Source of the DNA: Rhyacophila brunnea
Taxonomy: Eukaryota; Arthropoda; Insecta; Trichoptera; Rhyacophilidae
Direction: 5' to 3'
Assembly: GCA_022495005.1 (NCBI GenBank)
Contig: JAGYXB010000106.1
Location: 62,001 to 126,000, forward strand
Length of the DNA stretch: 64,000 nucleotides
How positions within the stretch are numbered: position 1 is the first letter of the stretch; each line of letters begins with the position of its first letter. Below, piece by piece: positions 11,895-22,256 of this stretch. The notes beneath the pieces are model-generated. The model was not told where the DNA came from and ran no database searches. It saw only the letters and a program-made list of their open reading frames with translations. Made by a program: the position numbers and the translations under genes.

Positions 11895-11945
11895 GTATGT
11901 GATGAATACCAAGTGATAACCCATTTTATAAATTATCATAAATTA
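11895..11945. repeat. Terminal fragment of the 38.6-kb MITE family
   Basis: The stretch gatgaataccaagtgataa followed by a cattttataaa run closely matches the right terminus of the fold-back MITE at about 38610-38766. Only one end is seen here. Confidence 0.5.
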
Positions 11946-11949
11946 CCCA

Positions 11950-12180
11950 TGTAAATGCTGAAGTTTTTCTGTATCGAATGACACATTCTGGTAAAAAAAC
12001 CATAGCAATGTGACGTATGCTCATTTAAATATTTGCGGCTCGGTGATCTCAAAACACCATACTGATGAAAAACTATATCAATTCAATGTTTGCATCTCAG
12101 TGATTTTAATAGACATAAAATAACAAAGCTTGCGACTATTCGTTTGAATGTAAAATGCTATACCTAGACAATGTACTTTA
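11950..12180 (+). pseudogene. C2H2 zinc-finger gene fossil
   Basis: The plus-strand translation, with frame shifts and stops, keeps an HTSGKKP-like linker, then CDVCSFKYLRLGDLKT (C-x2-C and the finger body, zinc-binding histidines lost), then HTDEKLYQ and a second broken finger. It lies 3 kb downstream of the intact zinc-finger gene and on the same strand. It is probably the decayed remnant of a tandem duplicate or of former 3' exons. Confidence 0.6.
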
Positions 12181-12199
12181 CAGAGACCACTATTAAATT

Positions 12200-13845
12200 T
12201 TTTATCTTTCTACATCATACTTATTTATGTTGAAAATATACATTCGATGTGTTTAACAGAAAAACGTATCTACAAAATATGCGTTTTTTAGTTGAGTATG
12301 CAAAATTTTTCACTACCTATAATTGGTTCTATCTGTAACACAAAAACGTATCTCCGTATATACTACATATGAGTAAGGAAATAATCTAAAACGTACTTCA
12401 TAATTAAAATGAAAAAAATTAACACAAAAACATATCAGCTGATACATTTTTGTGTTTATGGAATTTTTCTGACAATCTGGAAACACACAAAGGTATCGCC
12501 TTGTTTTTCAACTGTCAAACTGTTTCTTTTTCATTTTACATAGTTTTTTCTCAAGAAATACATAAAAATAAAAAGACAATATTTGGTAACTCAAAAACAT
12601 AGGATTATATCCCATTTTTTATAAATAATGAACCTCTAAAAACTTTTCACTGTATTGAAAGGGAAAAAAATCATTCCTATGCATAAAAAAACTTTATTAT
12701 CCATACTAGTTTTAACCCCGGAATCCATCCATACTAGTAAACCCGGATCGCATGAAACGACTCAAATTAAATAGTACAAAACTTAAATCCATTAGAATTT
12801 AATATATTTAATGCTGAGTTGAATTACCTTAGGGATTAGTAATTATTAAACTCAAGTCAAAAATATATTGAGGTAAGAACATAGTTCATTGAATAATAAA
12901 ACAATATTACTCTTCACATCACAACTGACAACATTTTATATGAATTGTGTATTGCGGTCGATGGATATAAGAAACCCTCAATATATTATATTAGATGCTA
13001 TCAATAGAAAAGAAGATAGAATTATAAAAAAACAATTTATTATAGTTATTCTAATACATTACATACCGTTAAGCCTATACACTAATTAAGGAATCAGTTA
13101 TTACTTTTCTATACACTGATGTTCCAAAATCCTCCGCGGCGACCAAAACGTACTGCCGTCAAATGCACGATATAATAATGGTTTCTTAAATCTTAATTGT
13201 TGTGTACTAAATTTTAAAAAAATCGTCCCTCGACAAATATTCATTGAATTGCTTTCTTTTTTGAGTGCAAGCATAGTTTTTGCCATCTTAATTTTTTAGT
13301 TCAATTCATTTAATGCCATCTTGTGAATGCTTAGCTCATGAAAATTAATAAAATTATATTTGTTCACACTTTCGTGTTTTTTTGTATTCATACACATCGA
13401 TAATAATATATATATAATATACACATACATACATACAATTTGAAACACCTCAGAAACATACACGAGTATTAGATTTTTTTTTGAAAAATATTTGCACTGA
13501 ATTTGAGCCTACAATATGATAGGTTCAAGAAAAGGTGTCACTTCACAAATTCAGCATATCAATAATGAGGTTCTTATTTGGGGTCTACTATTTTTATTCT
13601 ACGTACAAATTTTTTTATAAATTTAATATTATTAATTCAACACTTTTAAAACCTCTGATTTCGATTTTTTACTTTGATAATGTGCTTCGCATATGGTTAT
13701 TTTTTGTGTCGCTTATGTCAAATCTGATTCTTGCGAATCAACCCATACGCCTTAATATAATAATACAGTCAAATTGCAGACGCATATTTTTCTTGAGTTT
13801 CCAAAATGAGAAGGGAGTCTAGTCTGTCAGGGATGTGTTTTATCT
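12200..13845. other. AT-rich stretch without a recognised gene
   Basis: Short open frames occur on both strands (for example 12889-13089, 13101-13286 minus, and 13535-13822) but none has family motifs or splice-compatible neighbours I can support. Several interspersed copies of a short aaaacgtatct motif occur at 12260-12450; their meaning is unknown. Confidence 0.45.
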
Positions 13846-13849
13846 CCCC

Positions 13850-14715
13850 AGTTATTCAATAATATGGAGAGCATTATGATGCAGAAATCCCTAGATCCAA
13901 TGGCAAGGCAGAATAACAATTGGTGGCCAGAAAATAAACTTATGATTCGCAGATAATACCACTCAAATCGCTCGCTACTGATGAAAGAGAACTCACAGAG
14001 CTGCTACGGAAGAGAGTCACAAATATAGCCTCCTTATTAATAAGAATAAGACCAAGTCAATAGTTGTCGATCGGGCTAACCTTCTACCAACAGCAAGTAT
14101 ACTCCAAAACTTCGAAACAGTGGACGAGTTTGTATATCTGGGATCGACCAAATCGTGGAAAAAGCGGAAATAAGAAGACACATACAGATTGCAAAAAATG
14201 CGATGATACGTCTTACCACTATACAATGGAAGGATTGGGGAATTTCAATTTCCACAAGAATTATGCTTGTGCAAATATTAGTGTTCACCATATTGTTATA
14301 CGGTGGCGAATCGTGGACCCTGAAGGCAAGGAAGCGGAAGGCAATTGATGACTTCGTGATGTGTGGCACCGAATGGTTCGTATTTCTTGGACAGAGCACA
14401 GGACGAACCAATCAATCATCCAGAGACTGCAAAAAGAACGGCTCTTGAAAATATTTCTGAGACGCATTCTGCAGTATTTTGGACATATTGTCCGGCGCAG
14501 ACCAGACAACATGGAGAGAATGGAAGTTTTGGGTGGCCTCCAGAGAAGAGCCGTAGCGACCAAATAATGAAGCTGACTGGGGGGGGGGCACCATTCATTC
14601 TGCTCTGAGAAGCGGAAGATCGAGAGGGATGGAAAGTCTTGGTAGCCTTAAGGATGATGAAATTCAAAGGTGATCACCATCCTCAGCCATGAGTACGACC
14701 AAGAGAAAAAAACCG
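13850..14715 (+). pseudogene. Dead RTE/Craft-like LINE reverse transcriptase (3' part)
   Basis: Across several frames the plus strand encodes the end of a non-LTR RT. Blocks seen include NKTKSIVVDR, FVYLGS, then IRRHIQIAKNAMIRLTT and LLYGGESWTL, then the RILQYFGHIVRR..DNMERM tail. The last blocks are typical of RTE-related insect LINEs, as is the 3' end around tcagccatgagtacgacc at about 14680-14700. There are many stops and frameshifts. A different, also dead, LINE of the same general type is at 55005-56118. Confidence 0.75.
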
Positions 14716-14756
14716 CCAAAATACACAACACCAAACTGAAAAGACATGACAGATGT

Positions 14757-15130
14757 CGAGGGCTTAGTGTCAAACAACACTATCTACAAAAGTGCAACTT
14801 TACAGGAGCCAAAAATCGTTATTTTAGATTCTTGTAACTCAACAAGGGAAATGTTTATTCAAAACCTAATATTAATATTTTATTGTGTATTGTACATTTA
14901 TCTTGCTTATGATGATGTTAAAATTTATAGGGATAGTTTAAAAAAAATATGAAAACAAGGGTAACTTATGTAGTTAGCGTTAAACTTTACTGACGATTTA
15001 ATAAGAAATTAGAAAAGATTGACATAACGTTGTTTGACTATCATGTAGCCATAAATGTAAAATAACATTATCTCAAAAAAAAAAAAACAACACTTATTTG
15101 TAGATAACGTTGTCTGACTTTAAGCACTCG
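14757..15130 (+). mobile_element. MITE family A, copy 1 (about 373 bp)
   Basis: The ends are inverted repeats of about 35 bp (tcgagggcttagtgtcaaac at the left; the complement of tcgagtgcttaaagtcagac at the right). The same element lies in opposite orientation at 19339-19656. Copy 1 has about 60 extra bases near the left end relative to copy 2. No coding capacity. Confidence 0.75.
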
Positions 15131-15399
15131 ATGTGTCACCATGTGTTGCTAATAAGGAAACATACGCACGGAAGAAGTCACCAAAGTACTTTGGTGACTT
15201 TCCATAACACAAATATCTTCTCTTTGCAGTTGGTGAATTTTTTGTTTTTAAAATTTTTACATTATCATTTTTATTTTTACATATTTTACATTATACAAAA
15301 CATAGTTAAGAGTTTTGGTGATTTTTTTTAAGATGTTAAAAATTGCAAGATTTTCTGTATTATATAACTCGTTTTGAGCAAAAACTGTATTTGGTGAGT

Positions 15400-15650
15400 T
15401 CTTCCTTGAGGGCGACGAATATTTTAAAAGGCCTAATACGTCACATTCGCTTTTTATTCAGATTTTTTTTTTTTATCATTTACTAAATGGATATTTGCCC
15501 TTACGATTATAGTTTTTAAGTACTTTCCTGTGGAGATACAAATTCGCCGTTTTTTCCACAACAAAGTGGGGTACATTAGTATTTTCATTAAAATCTCGAT
15601 TTCACCAGAATGGTTGATTCGCCCTTTCTACAAAACACCGATGATATTGT
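15400..15650. mobile_element. MITE family B, left-truncated copy
   Basis: The right end (gttgattcgccctttctac, then aaaacaccgat) and the interior (aaggcctaatacgtcacatt; aagtactttcctgtggagat) match the full-length MITE at 42989-43367 in reverse orientation. The left terminus is missing here. Confidence 0.6.
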
Positions 15651-15995
15651 AGAATGCATTACAATTTCATTAACGCAAAGTCGCAATTTATCATCCTTAC
15701 TGCCATGCAGGTTGACCTCATTCTTAAACTGCATTTAATGGAATAAGTGGAGACCTGGAAATGTGTTGACAAAACAAGACAACGGTGCCGTTGAGACATG
15801 CTTGTGACCTGCAACTTATTGTAGGCAAAGATATGTTTTACAAGCTTTACATTTATGAAATAATTGATGTCTAAGCAGTTGCAGAGCTTCTTCACATGCT
15901 GTGTACATTGGTAAGTGAATGGTCAATGGCTAGGGTGAAAACACATGAGCAATAATTAAAAAAACAAAAAAAAAGACCAATTGTTAAACAGTCAA

Positions 15996-16001
15996 TTTAT
16001 T
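15996..16001 (-). terminator. Candidate poly(A) signal of RpL19
   Basis: AATAAA on the minus strand (tttatt on +), about 80 bases after the RpL19 stop codon. Confidence 0.55.
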
Positions 16002-16078
16002 CATATTCATATAGTTCACATATCAAACATGAAATGAATAAAAGGAGTATTTATTATTGTATAGAATATTAATTAAAT

Positions 16079-19000
16079 TCACTTCTTGGCCGTAGTAACT
16101 GAAGCTTCATCCTCCCTAGCATAAGACTGAAGTAACTCCTCCTTTTTGGTGGCGATCCTTTCGTCACGGCGCTTGCGGGCCTCGCGCACACGGTTCCTTC
16201 TCGCCTCCGCCTGGTCGCTCAGCATCTTGGAGCGTGTCTTCTCTGCCTTCTTCTTGTGGATGTATTCCATTAGAACGCGCTTGTTCTTGAACACGTTACC
16301 CTTTGACTTCATGTACAAAGTGTGGTACAGGTGACGATCAATTTTCTTACCTTCACGGTACTTTTTCAGCAGTCTACGTAACACTTGCATTCTTTGAACC
16401 CATAATAACTGAAATAGACAAAAAATAACTCAAATGTGAATATATTCATTATATCATATGTAGGAATGACAGGATACCAGTATTGATATTGTCGTTACAA
16501 TACTAAATAATTATCTTGGAGGAGTGTTTTAATAAGCTTTTAACATTGATCATGGAAGGATTTTAATTTATTTAGAAATGAAAAAGCATCAATTTTATTA
16601 CTAATTATAAGTACAAATACTATCTTCAATCCATTTATTTAGAATATTGGCAAAAATTGTGGAACGAATTATGTACATCTGCCAATATATTCATGAAGGC
16701 GGAACAAGAATAAATATCATTGAGGGCATTTCTCTTTAATTTGATGGTTAGTTTACCTGACATGTGGAGATATTGAGTCGAATAGGTATAATTTTATTAA
16801 TTGTACATTTATAATATTCGCTTCATTAACGGCTTAAGGCTCTGTAACCATCGAACTGCATTACAATATGAAAAATAGTTAGTTTACAAATTTAGAAAGA
16901 ACCCACCTTTACAGGCATACGGGAGTTGGCTGTACCCTTTCTTTTACCCATGCCGCAGTGCCGTCCTTTGCTACGCGCCACCTTGTTCTTGCGAACGCGA
17001 GCTCTGGAGTGAATGGCAACAGGCTTCTTGATAACGATACCATCCTTGATCAGTTTTCGTATATTCTGACCTGAAATATTATTCATGAGATAGAATTTTA
17101 ATCAAAAAGATTTGCAGTGCCAAGTGGCAAGTACCAATTCATTAAAAATCTAATATTGTAGTGCAAAATCTGGGGGAACTGAAAATACTCTCCCCCCTTT
17201 ACTTCATTAAATAATACAACCTTTTTAAATAGTCAACAATGTACTAATACTAAAATGAAAAAGGTATCACATCAAATTCAAATGCACCAAATATTTAATA
17301 GTCCTGAAACAAAGCAGCGCCGCAGACGACTTTTTTACTATTAACCCGATCGGCGCGTTAAGTTTCCATACAAAAGATGTGCTGTCCGCGGTAGGTTTTT
17401 CGAAATGTTATTCTTCGCTGTATTATAATAAATACGGCAGTTAAAAATTGTGGCTACAACTGTTATCATGCCTAGATACATAAGGATCCAAGTGCCACAC
17501 TAAAACACATAATAGAGTGTTGAATTTAGCTGTGTTTACTTTAACAAAACTACTGTATTGCTTTGTTCGGATAAACTCTGTAGCCATTTTCGATGACAAA
17601 GCACTTGACTTCAAAACAAGTGCGCCGATGAAGACAATTAATCACTGACTAATTTTATTTTACTCGTGTTAAAAACACTTAAAAATGCCATAAAAATTAT
17701 TGAAAATAATAGCTTTTATTGGTGACTTATGAATTATTGTTAATTAGTGTAAGTTTTATTGATGACAAATCCATTAAAATTGGATGGTAGTCACCAGTTT
17801 TATTTCTTGGCATAGATTGTGTCAGCATTTTACATGTTTTATGGGCCATTATAATTTAAGCATAAAGGTGAGTAAAAGTAAAGTAAAAAAAAGTAAAACT
17901 TGGATTTTGTAGATTACTTTTCAGTTTTATTGAGCATTGTGTTATGTTAGTGATTGTCATTTTATGTTTTGTAAAAAAAACAATATTTATTTTTTAAATT
18001 GCGTAAATTTTTCCAAGTGCTATAAAAACTTTTTTTTGGGTAAGGTTTTAAAAATTTATAAGCATTAAATTGTACGCGAAGATAATATGTAATATAGTTG
18101 AAAAGTCAATATTCCATGATTTATATTTTATACCTACCCGTGTGTGTTTTTTTAGCAAAAATTTATACGTTTTATATATTCCTTCATAGTAATTCGTAAT
18201 TTATTTATAAAAATTGCAATCCTCTAAAATATAATAATATATATTTTTTCATTCCGTGTGGACGCATCTTTACTAAATATTTACGACTTTCAATAATGAG
18301 CTCGATTTATGACTTTGAAACAATTAGGGAGACACATGAGTAATAAATGACATAATCCAGAACACAAGTTCAAGTACATTTTTAGAAATATTACGACAAA
18401 TTTCTTTTCGTTTTTTGGTTGTCTTTTTCGTATTCCCGCACATGATGTAAAAATCGCGGTGAATTCAACTTTACACGGTAAATACTCGGCGCACACTCAA
18501 CTCGAATGAAATATATTTTGTATACCTACTGCGCAGCCGCGAAAAATACCGCGTAGATTTGAACTGATGCAATCGGACCGGCGAATCTCGATAGATCGAA
18601 GGGGTTCGAAAGATCGATGTTTATGAAATTAAAACAACATATTTTTGACAGAGTTATCGATATGGTGGTACGAACACGAATCAGAGCATTTTTCAATACA
18701 AAAATTAATACTATGCGTGAAGTATTTCCTACTTTACCGACATTTCAATTTTCGATATCAACAGTTGCGACATCCGCCCAGTATCAGAGCTTATGTAAAA
18801 AACAACATATGTCCCATCCGCGGCGATCGGGTTAATAAAATAATGTGAAAAGTGAATTAGCAAACTAACGAAAAACTCAGTAGGTAGGTACTTAAAAGGA
18901 TTTTTGTTTGCTTCAATATATCTGGCGCAGAAATTTAAGAGTGGACACATGACGAACTTTTTTTTTGTAATTTTGATTTCCAAAGCTCCAATTTTTTATG

Positions 19001-21251
19001 AATGCCTTCACTTCGTCTTTTTAAATAAGTGAATGCATTAAGGGTCCTTTTTTATATTACAACCAAATAGACAAGTTTAACAACAAAATTATCGTTCCTA
19101 AGCAAATTTGCCTCGAATTTCAACATTATGATTTGACCCTTTTATTTAATTTTTCACGAGATAGCCAGCGCGCGTCACAATAGTGTAGAAGTGTGGTATT
19201 ATAAAATTAGTCTCCATATTTTCAGACAGGTTTTCAAACAACCATTTATAGGACTGTTGTTTATGTTATTGATAACTAGCGACCGTTTTATAAACTATGC
19301 ATTTGCAAACTGCAAACCTATAACTACATTAATAATTCGAGTGCTTAAAGTCAGACAACGTTATCTACAAAAAAGTGTTTTTTTTTTTTTTGTGATGTTA
19401 TTTTACATTTACGGCTACATGATAGTCAAACGTTATGTCAATCTTTTCTAATTTCTTATTAAAACGTCAGTAAAGTTTAATGCTAATTACATAAGTTACA
19501 CTTGTTTTCATATTTTTTAAAAACTATCCCTATAAATTTCAACATCATCATAAGCAAGATAAATGTACAATACACACTCTAAAATAACGATTTTTGGCTC
19601 TCCTGTAAAGTTGCACTTTTGTAGATAGTGTTGTTTGACACTAAGCCCTCGAATTGTGTTAAACTATTCGCGCCTCCCAGTTTGGAAATCGCTGACTTAC
19701 AGGAAGGCAGCAGCCAACCAAATAGCTGATATACTGGATTATTTAAGTTAGGTTTTCATTTTTGAATACATGAATTTCGCCAAAATCAGCTATAAAAATT
19801 AGTACGGTTCCCGCCTGGCTTCCTATAAACCGACTTATACCAAAAAAATATATACATGCAGAGCACATAGGCTCGAGTAGTAGAGGTTATCATATAACCC
19901 TCTGTATGAAGAATACTTTGTGAGTCATTATTCTTCAACTGATGTAGTCTGCAATTTTATAACCCTGTATGTAGTGTAAAGCAATGTTCATAACGTTTTT
20001 ACATCCGCGGACCACAAAAAAAGTCAAAAAACGTTTTGCAGACTATCGACATTGGAATAAAATAATAAATATTTACACTATTTATGAAATAATTGTCGAA
20101 ATATAATACAACCCCACTTCGAATGTTGGGTTTCTAGGTAACTATTTTTGAATTGCAGAAAATTTTTGCGGCCCACCCAAAAATCTTCGCGGACCACCGG
20201 TTAAGAAACTATGGTGTAGGGGACACGAGTCGATGACTAGATGTGTACACGGAAGAACGTGGTAATTTGTAGTTCCACAGATTGTTGCCAAGACATCTAA
20301 AGCCATTTTTAATGGTATTTCTATCCCCAAAATGCTTATGAAAAAAAAAAACAGAATATCAACAGGTTTTAATGCCACTGTCACTATTGATGTAAGGGAC
20401 GGGAACACTGCCCACTAAAGCACTGCAAGCAAATGCAATAAGAGCTTCCACCGAATTACATCACAAAAGTATGGGAACATTAAATAATTAATCCTTACAA
20501 ATGGTTGTTGTTTCAAAGACTAATATTAGTACAATGTGATATTCACCCAGCTGTATTTGAGGTATGCAACATAAAAAATCAACAAACGTCACATATCACA
20601 CGTATTTGATTACCTATGTCGAAAAAAAACCACACAATATTTCGTGCTGTTTCTCGATACAACCACGCTTTCCAAAAACAGTATTAAATTAATTGTATGT
20701 CAAGCTGTGCTTACAAATCCAACATTTGACAGCAATACCAACACACATCATCCGAGATGACAGTTCACGTAGGCGCAAAAGCGCCGGCATAAAGACATAA
20801 ATTGACAACACTATACTTACGGGAATTGGTATTGGATATTTCGTTGATTTCATTAGGGTCCAACCATACTTTCTTTTTCCCGCAGCGCATGACAGAGGCT
20901 GCTAGCCTCTTCTGCACTTTGAGAGAACTGCAAAAAAATAAAATATGTCACGTTAATCATTCAAAACTGTCGGAATTATATTGTAAACTGGTTGAGATCA
21001 CTAGGAAAAACTATAATAGAACGAATATAATGAAACCTGACGTACACATGTGGTCAGCGCCATGTTTGTACTTGACAAACTTCTACACTACACATAACCT
21101 GTACACACGCTAGCTATTTGGTAAAATTTAATCAAATATAGCAAATCATTTGTGTCACCAAACATGAAGACAATGAATAGACATTATATTTAGACAATAA
21201 CGATTGTTTAACTCGACATTTTACATAATTCGCTGAGACCTCTCACCTCAT
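16079..21251 (-). CDS. RpL19: 60S ribosomal protein L19 (eL19), complete, four exons
   Basis: The coding exons on the minus strand are 21247-21251 (ATG AG), 20821-20927, 16907-17070 and 16079-16408 (stop TGA at 16081-16079). Phases agree at every junction and the sum is 606 bases, 201 residues, the usual length for this family. Sequence blocks are those of eL19: [37 protein letters not shown], the basic [18 protein letters not shown] segment, and the long lysine/arginine-rich C-terminal helix ([19 protein letters not shown]). It is a structural protein of the large ribosomal subunit near the exit tunnel, with a helix bridging to the small subunit. The start is set by the five-base first exon, which completes M-S. 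The 3.7-kb intron 2 holds two transposons. The promoter has a TCT-type start. Confidence 0.96.
17341..18835. mobile_element. TTAA-flanked piggyBac-like non-autonomous element (1.49 kb)
   Basis: TTAA at 17341-17344 and 18832-18835 flank terminal inverted repeats cccgatcggcgcg and (complement) cccgatcgccgcg, with one mismatch in 13. TTAA duplication and a CCC tip are the signature of the piggyBac superfamily. No transposase motif was recognised inside, so it is a non-autonomous copy. It sits in RpL19 intron 2. The 28 bases to its left, ending in the TTAA, recur at about 53223-53251 without the element, which looks like a paralogous empty site. Confidence 0.75.
19339..19656 (-). mobile_element. 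MITE family A, copy 2 (inverted)
   Basis: Reverse-complement copy of the element at 14757-15130, with the same roughly 35-bp imperfect terminal inverted repeats. It lies in RpL19 intron 2. The interior matches over most of its length apart from a segment absent here. Confidence 0.75.
19690..19765. repeat. Dispersed repeat, pair with 38255-38345
   Basis: The complement of this stretch (acctaacttaaataatccag, then tatatcagctattt and a gctg..cttcctgtaa end) matches 38255-38345 in the opposite orientation, with similar spacing. The family is not recognised. Confidence 0.45.
20110..20215. repeat. Possible hAT terminal fossil
   Basis: The sequence gcggaccaccggttaagaaac at 20190-20210 resembles the right terminus of hAT elements (complement of a cagtggttctcaacc-like tip). 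A similar ccgcggaccac stretch lies at 20007. No clean tips or duplication were found. Confidence 0.3.
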
Positions 21252-21278
21252 GCTGCCGCCGTTGTTCTCAACGTGTCT

Positions 21279-21286
21279 GAAAAGAC
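21279..21286 (-). promoter_or_regulatory. TCT-type initiator / 5' TOP of RpL19
   Basis: GTCTTTTC on the minus strand lies about 30 bases upstream of the RpL19 ATG. Ribosomal protein genes of insects typically start at a pyrimidine-rich TCT initiator and carry a 5' terminal oligopyrimidine tract that couples translation to growth signalling. The exact start base is inferred. Confidence 0.5.
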
Positions 21287-22256
21287 TTCAAAATGGCCGC
21301 GGCGGAAATAGACTATAATAGAGAGTGTACAATTCTTTAGTTGATGGTATCTTTTAAATATAATACCATAAAACGAGGTGATATTAGTCCAATTTCAATA
21401 TTGAATCGAATGCTCCTAATTATAAAATCAAAATGTCTTATTTTTAACAATATTGAAACTTACCTGGATTAATCCACTGTTGGATGCAGACATCTCTAAG
21501 CTGCTTCAATTTTTTTCGGTTGTGTGCAATTAATTTCATTTTTCTTTCGCAGAACGTACCTAACTATCTCGAAATTCATGGTGTGGATAGAATACGTCAG
21601 AACATATTATGGGTCATTAAATATTAGGAAAGTAGCTTCTCTAAAAAAAATACATGAACTGCAGGGGATTCAAACATGCATTCATTATAATTATTTCGGG
21701 CCATTTTGTATTTTAACTTTTACGCTCCGCCGAGTCTAAAACTGATCAAGGCCAAAACTATAGTAACTAGGTAGAGTGTTGTCACTATGACGTGTAATAT
21801 CAAATTATATTTTACAGTAATACAAGGAAAACATAGTAATAATACAACTGTATAGTACCTAACTATTAAATCACATAATACCATGATCCACGGTACAGAA
21901 TACCCTGGGCAAGTATACCTCGGTACGTAAGATGGTATGATCATAAATTAATATTTGAAGTATAGCACACTCATTCCATCACATGGTATCATTCATTTCG
22001 TTTTGTAAACAGATGACGATGACGTATATTTGACAGTAATGGTGGGGATTTGTAATATACGTAATCGTGATACATACTGGTTTCTAATAAATAATTTGTG
22101 AAACAAGTTTGATCAGTTAATACGAGTGTGTGCGAACCAGATGTTTACTCGCTGTCTTTAACTACCCATTCATATTTTTTTGCCCAAGCAAATTTTTGCG
22201 CATTGTACTTATATTATTTAGTGTGAAATTTAAAGTTGTTTGATTCAGACAAAATC
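21285..22256. promoter_or_regulatory. Head-to-head intergenic interval between RpL19 and ACOX
   Basis: RpL19 (minus) and ACOX (plus) start about 1 kb apart and diverge. The interval must hold both promoters. I see no TATA box I can place with confidence for ACOX. The ORFs in the interval look like chance frames. Confidence 0.5.
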
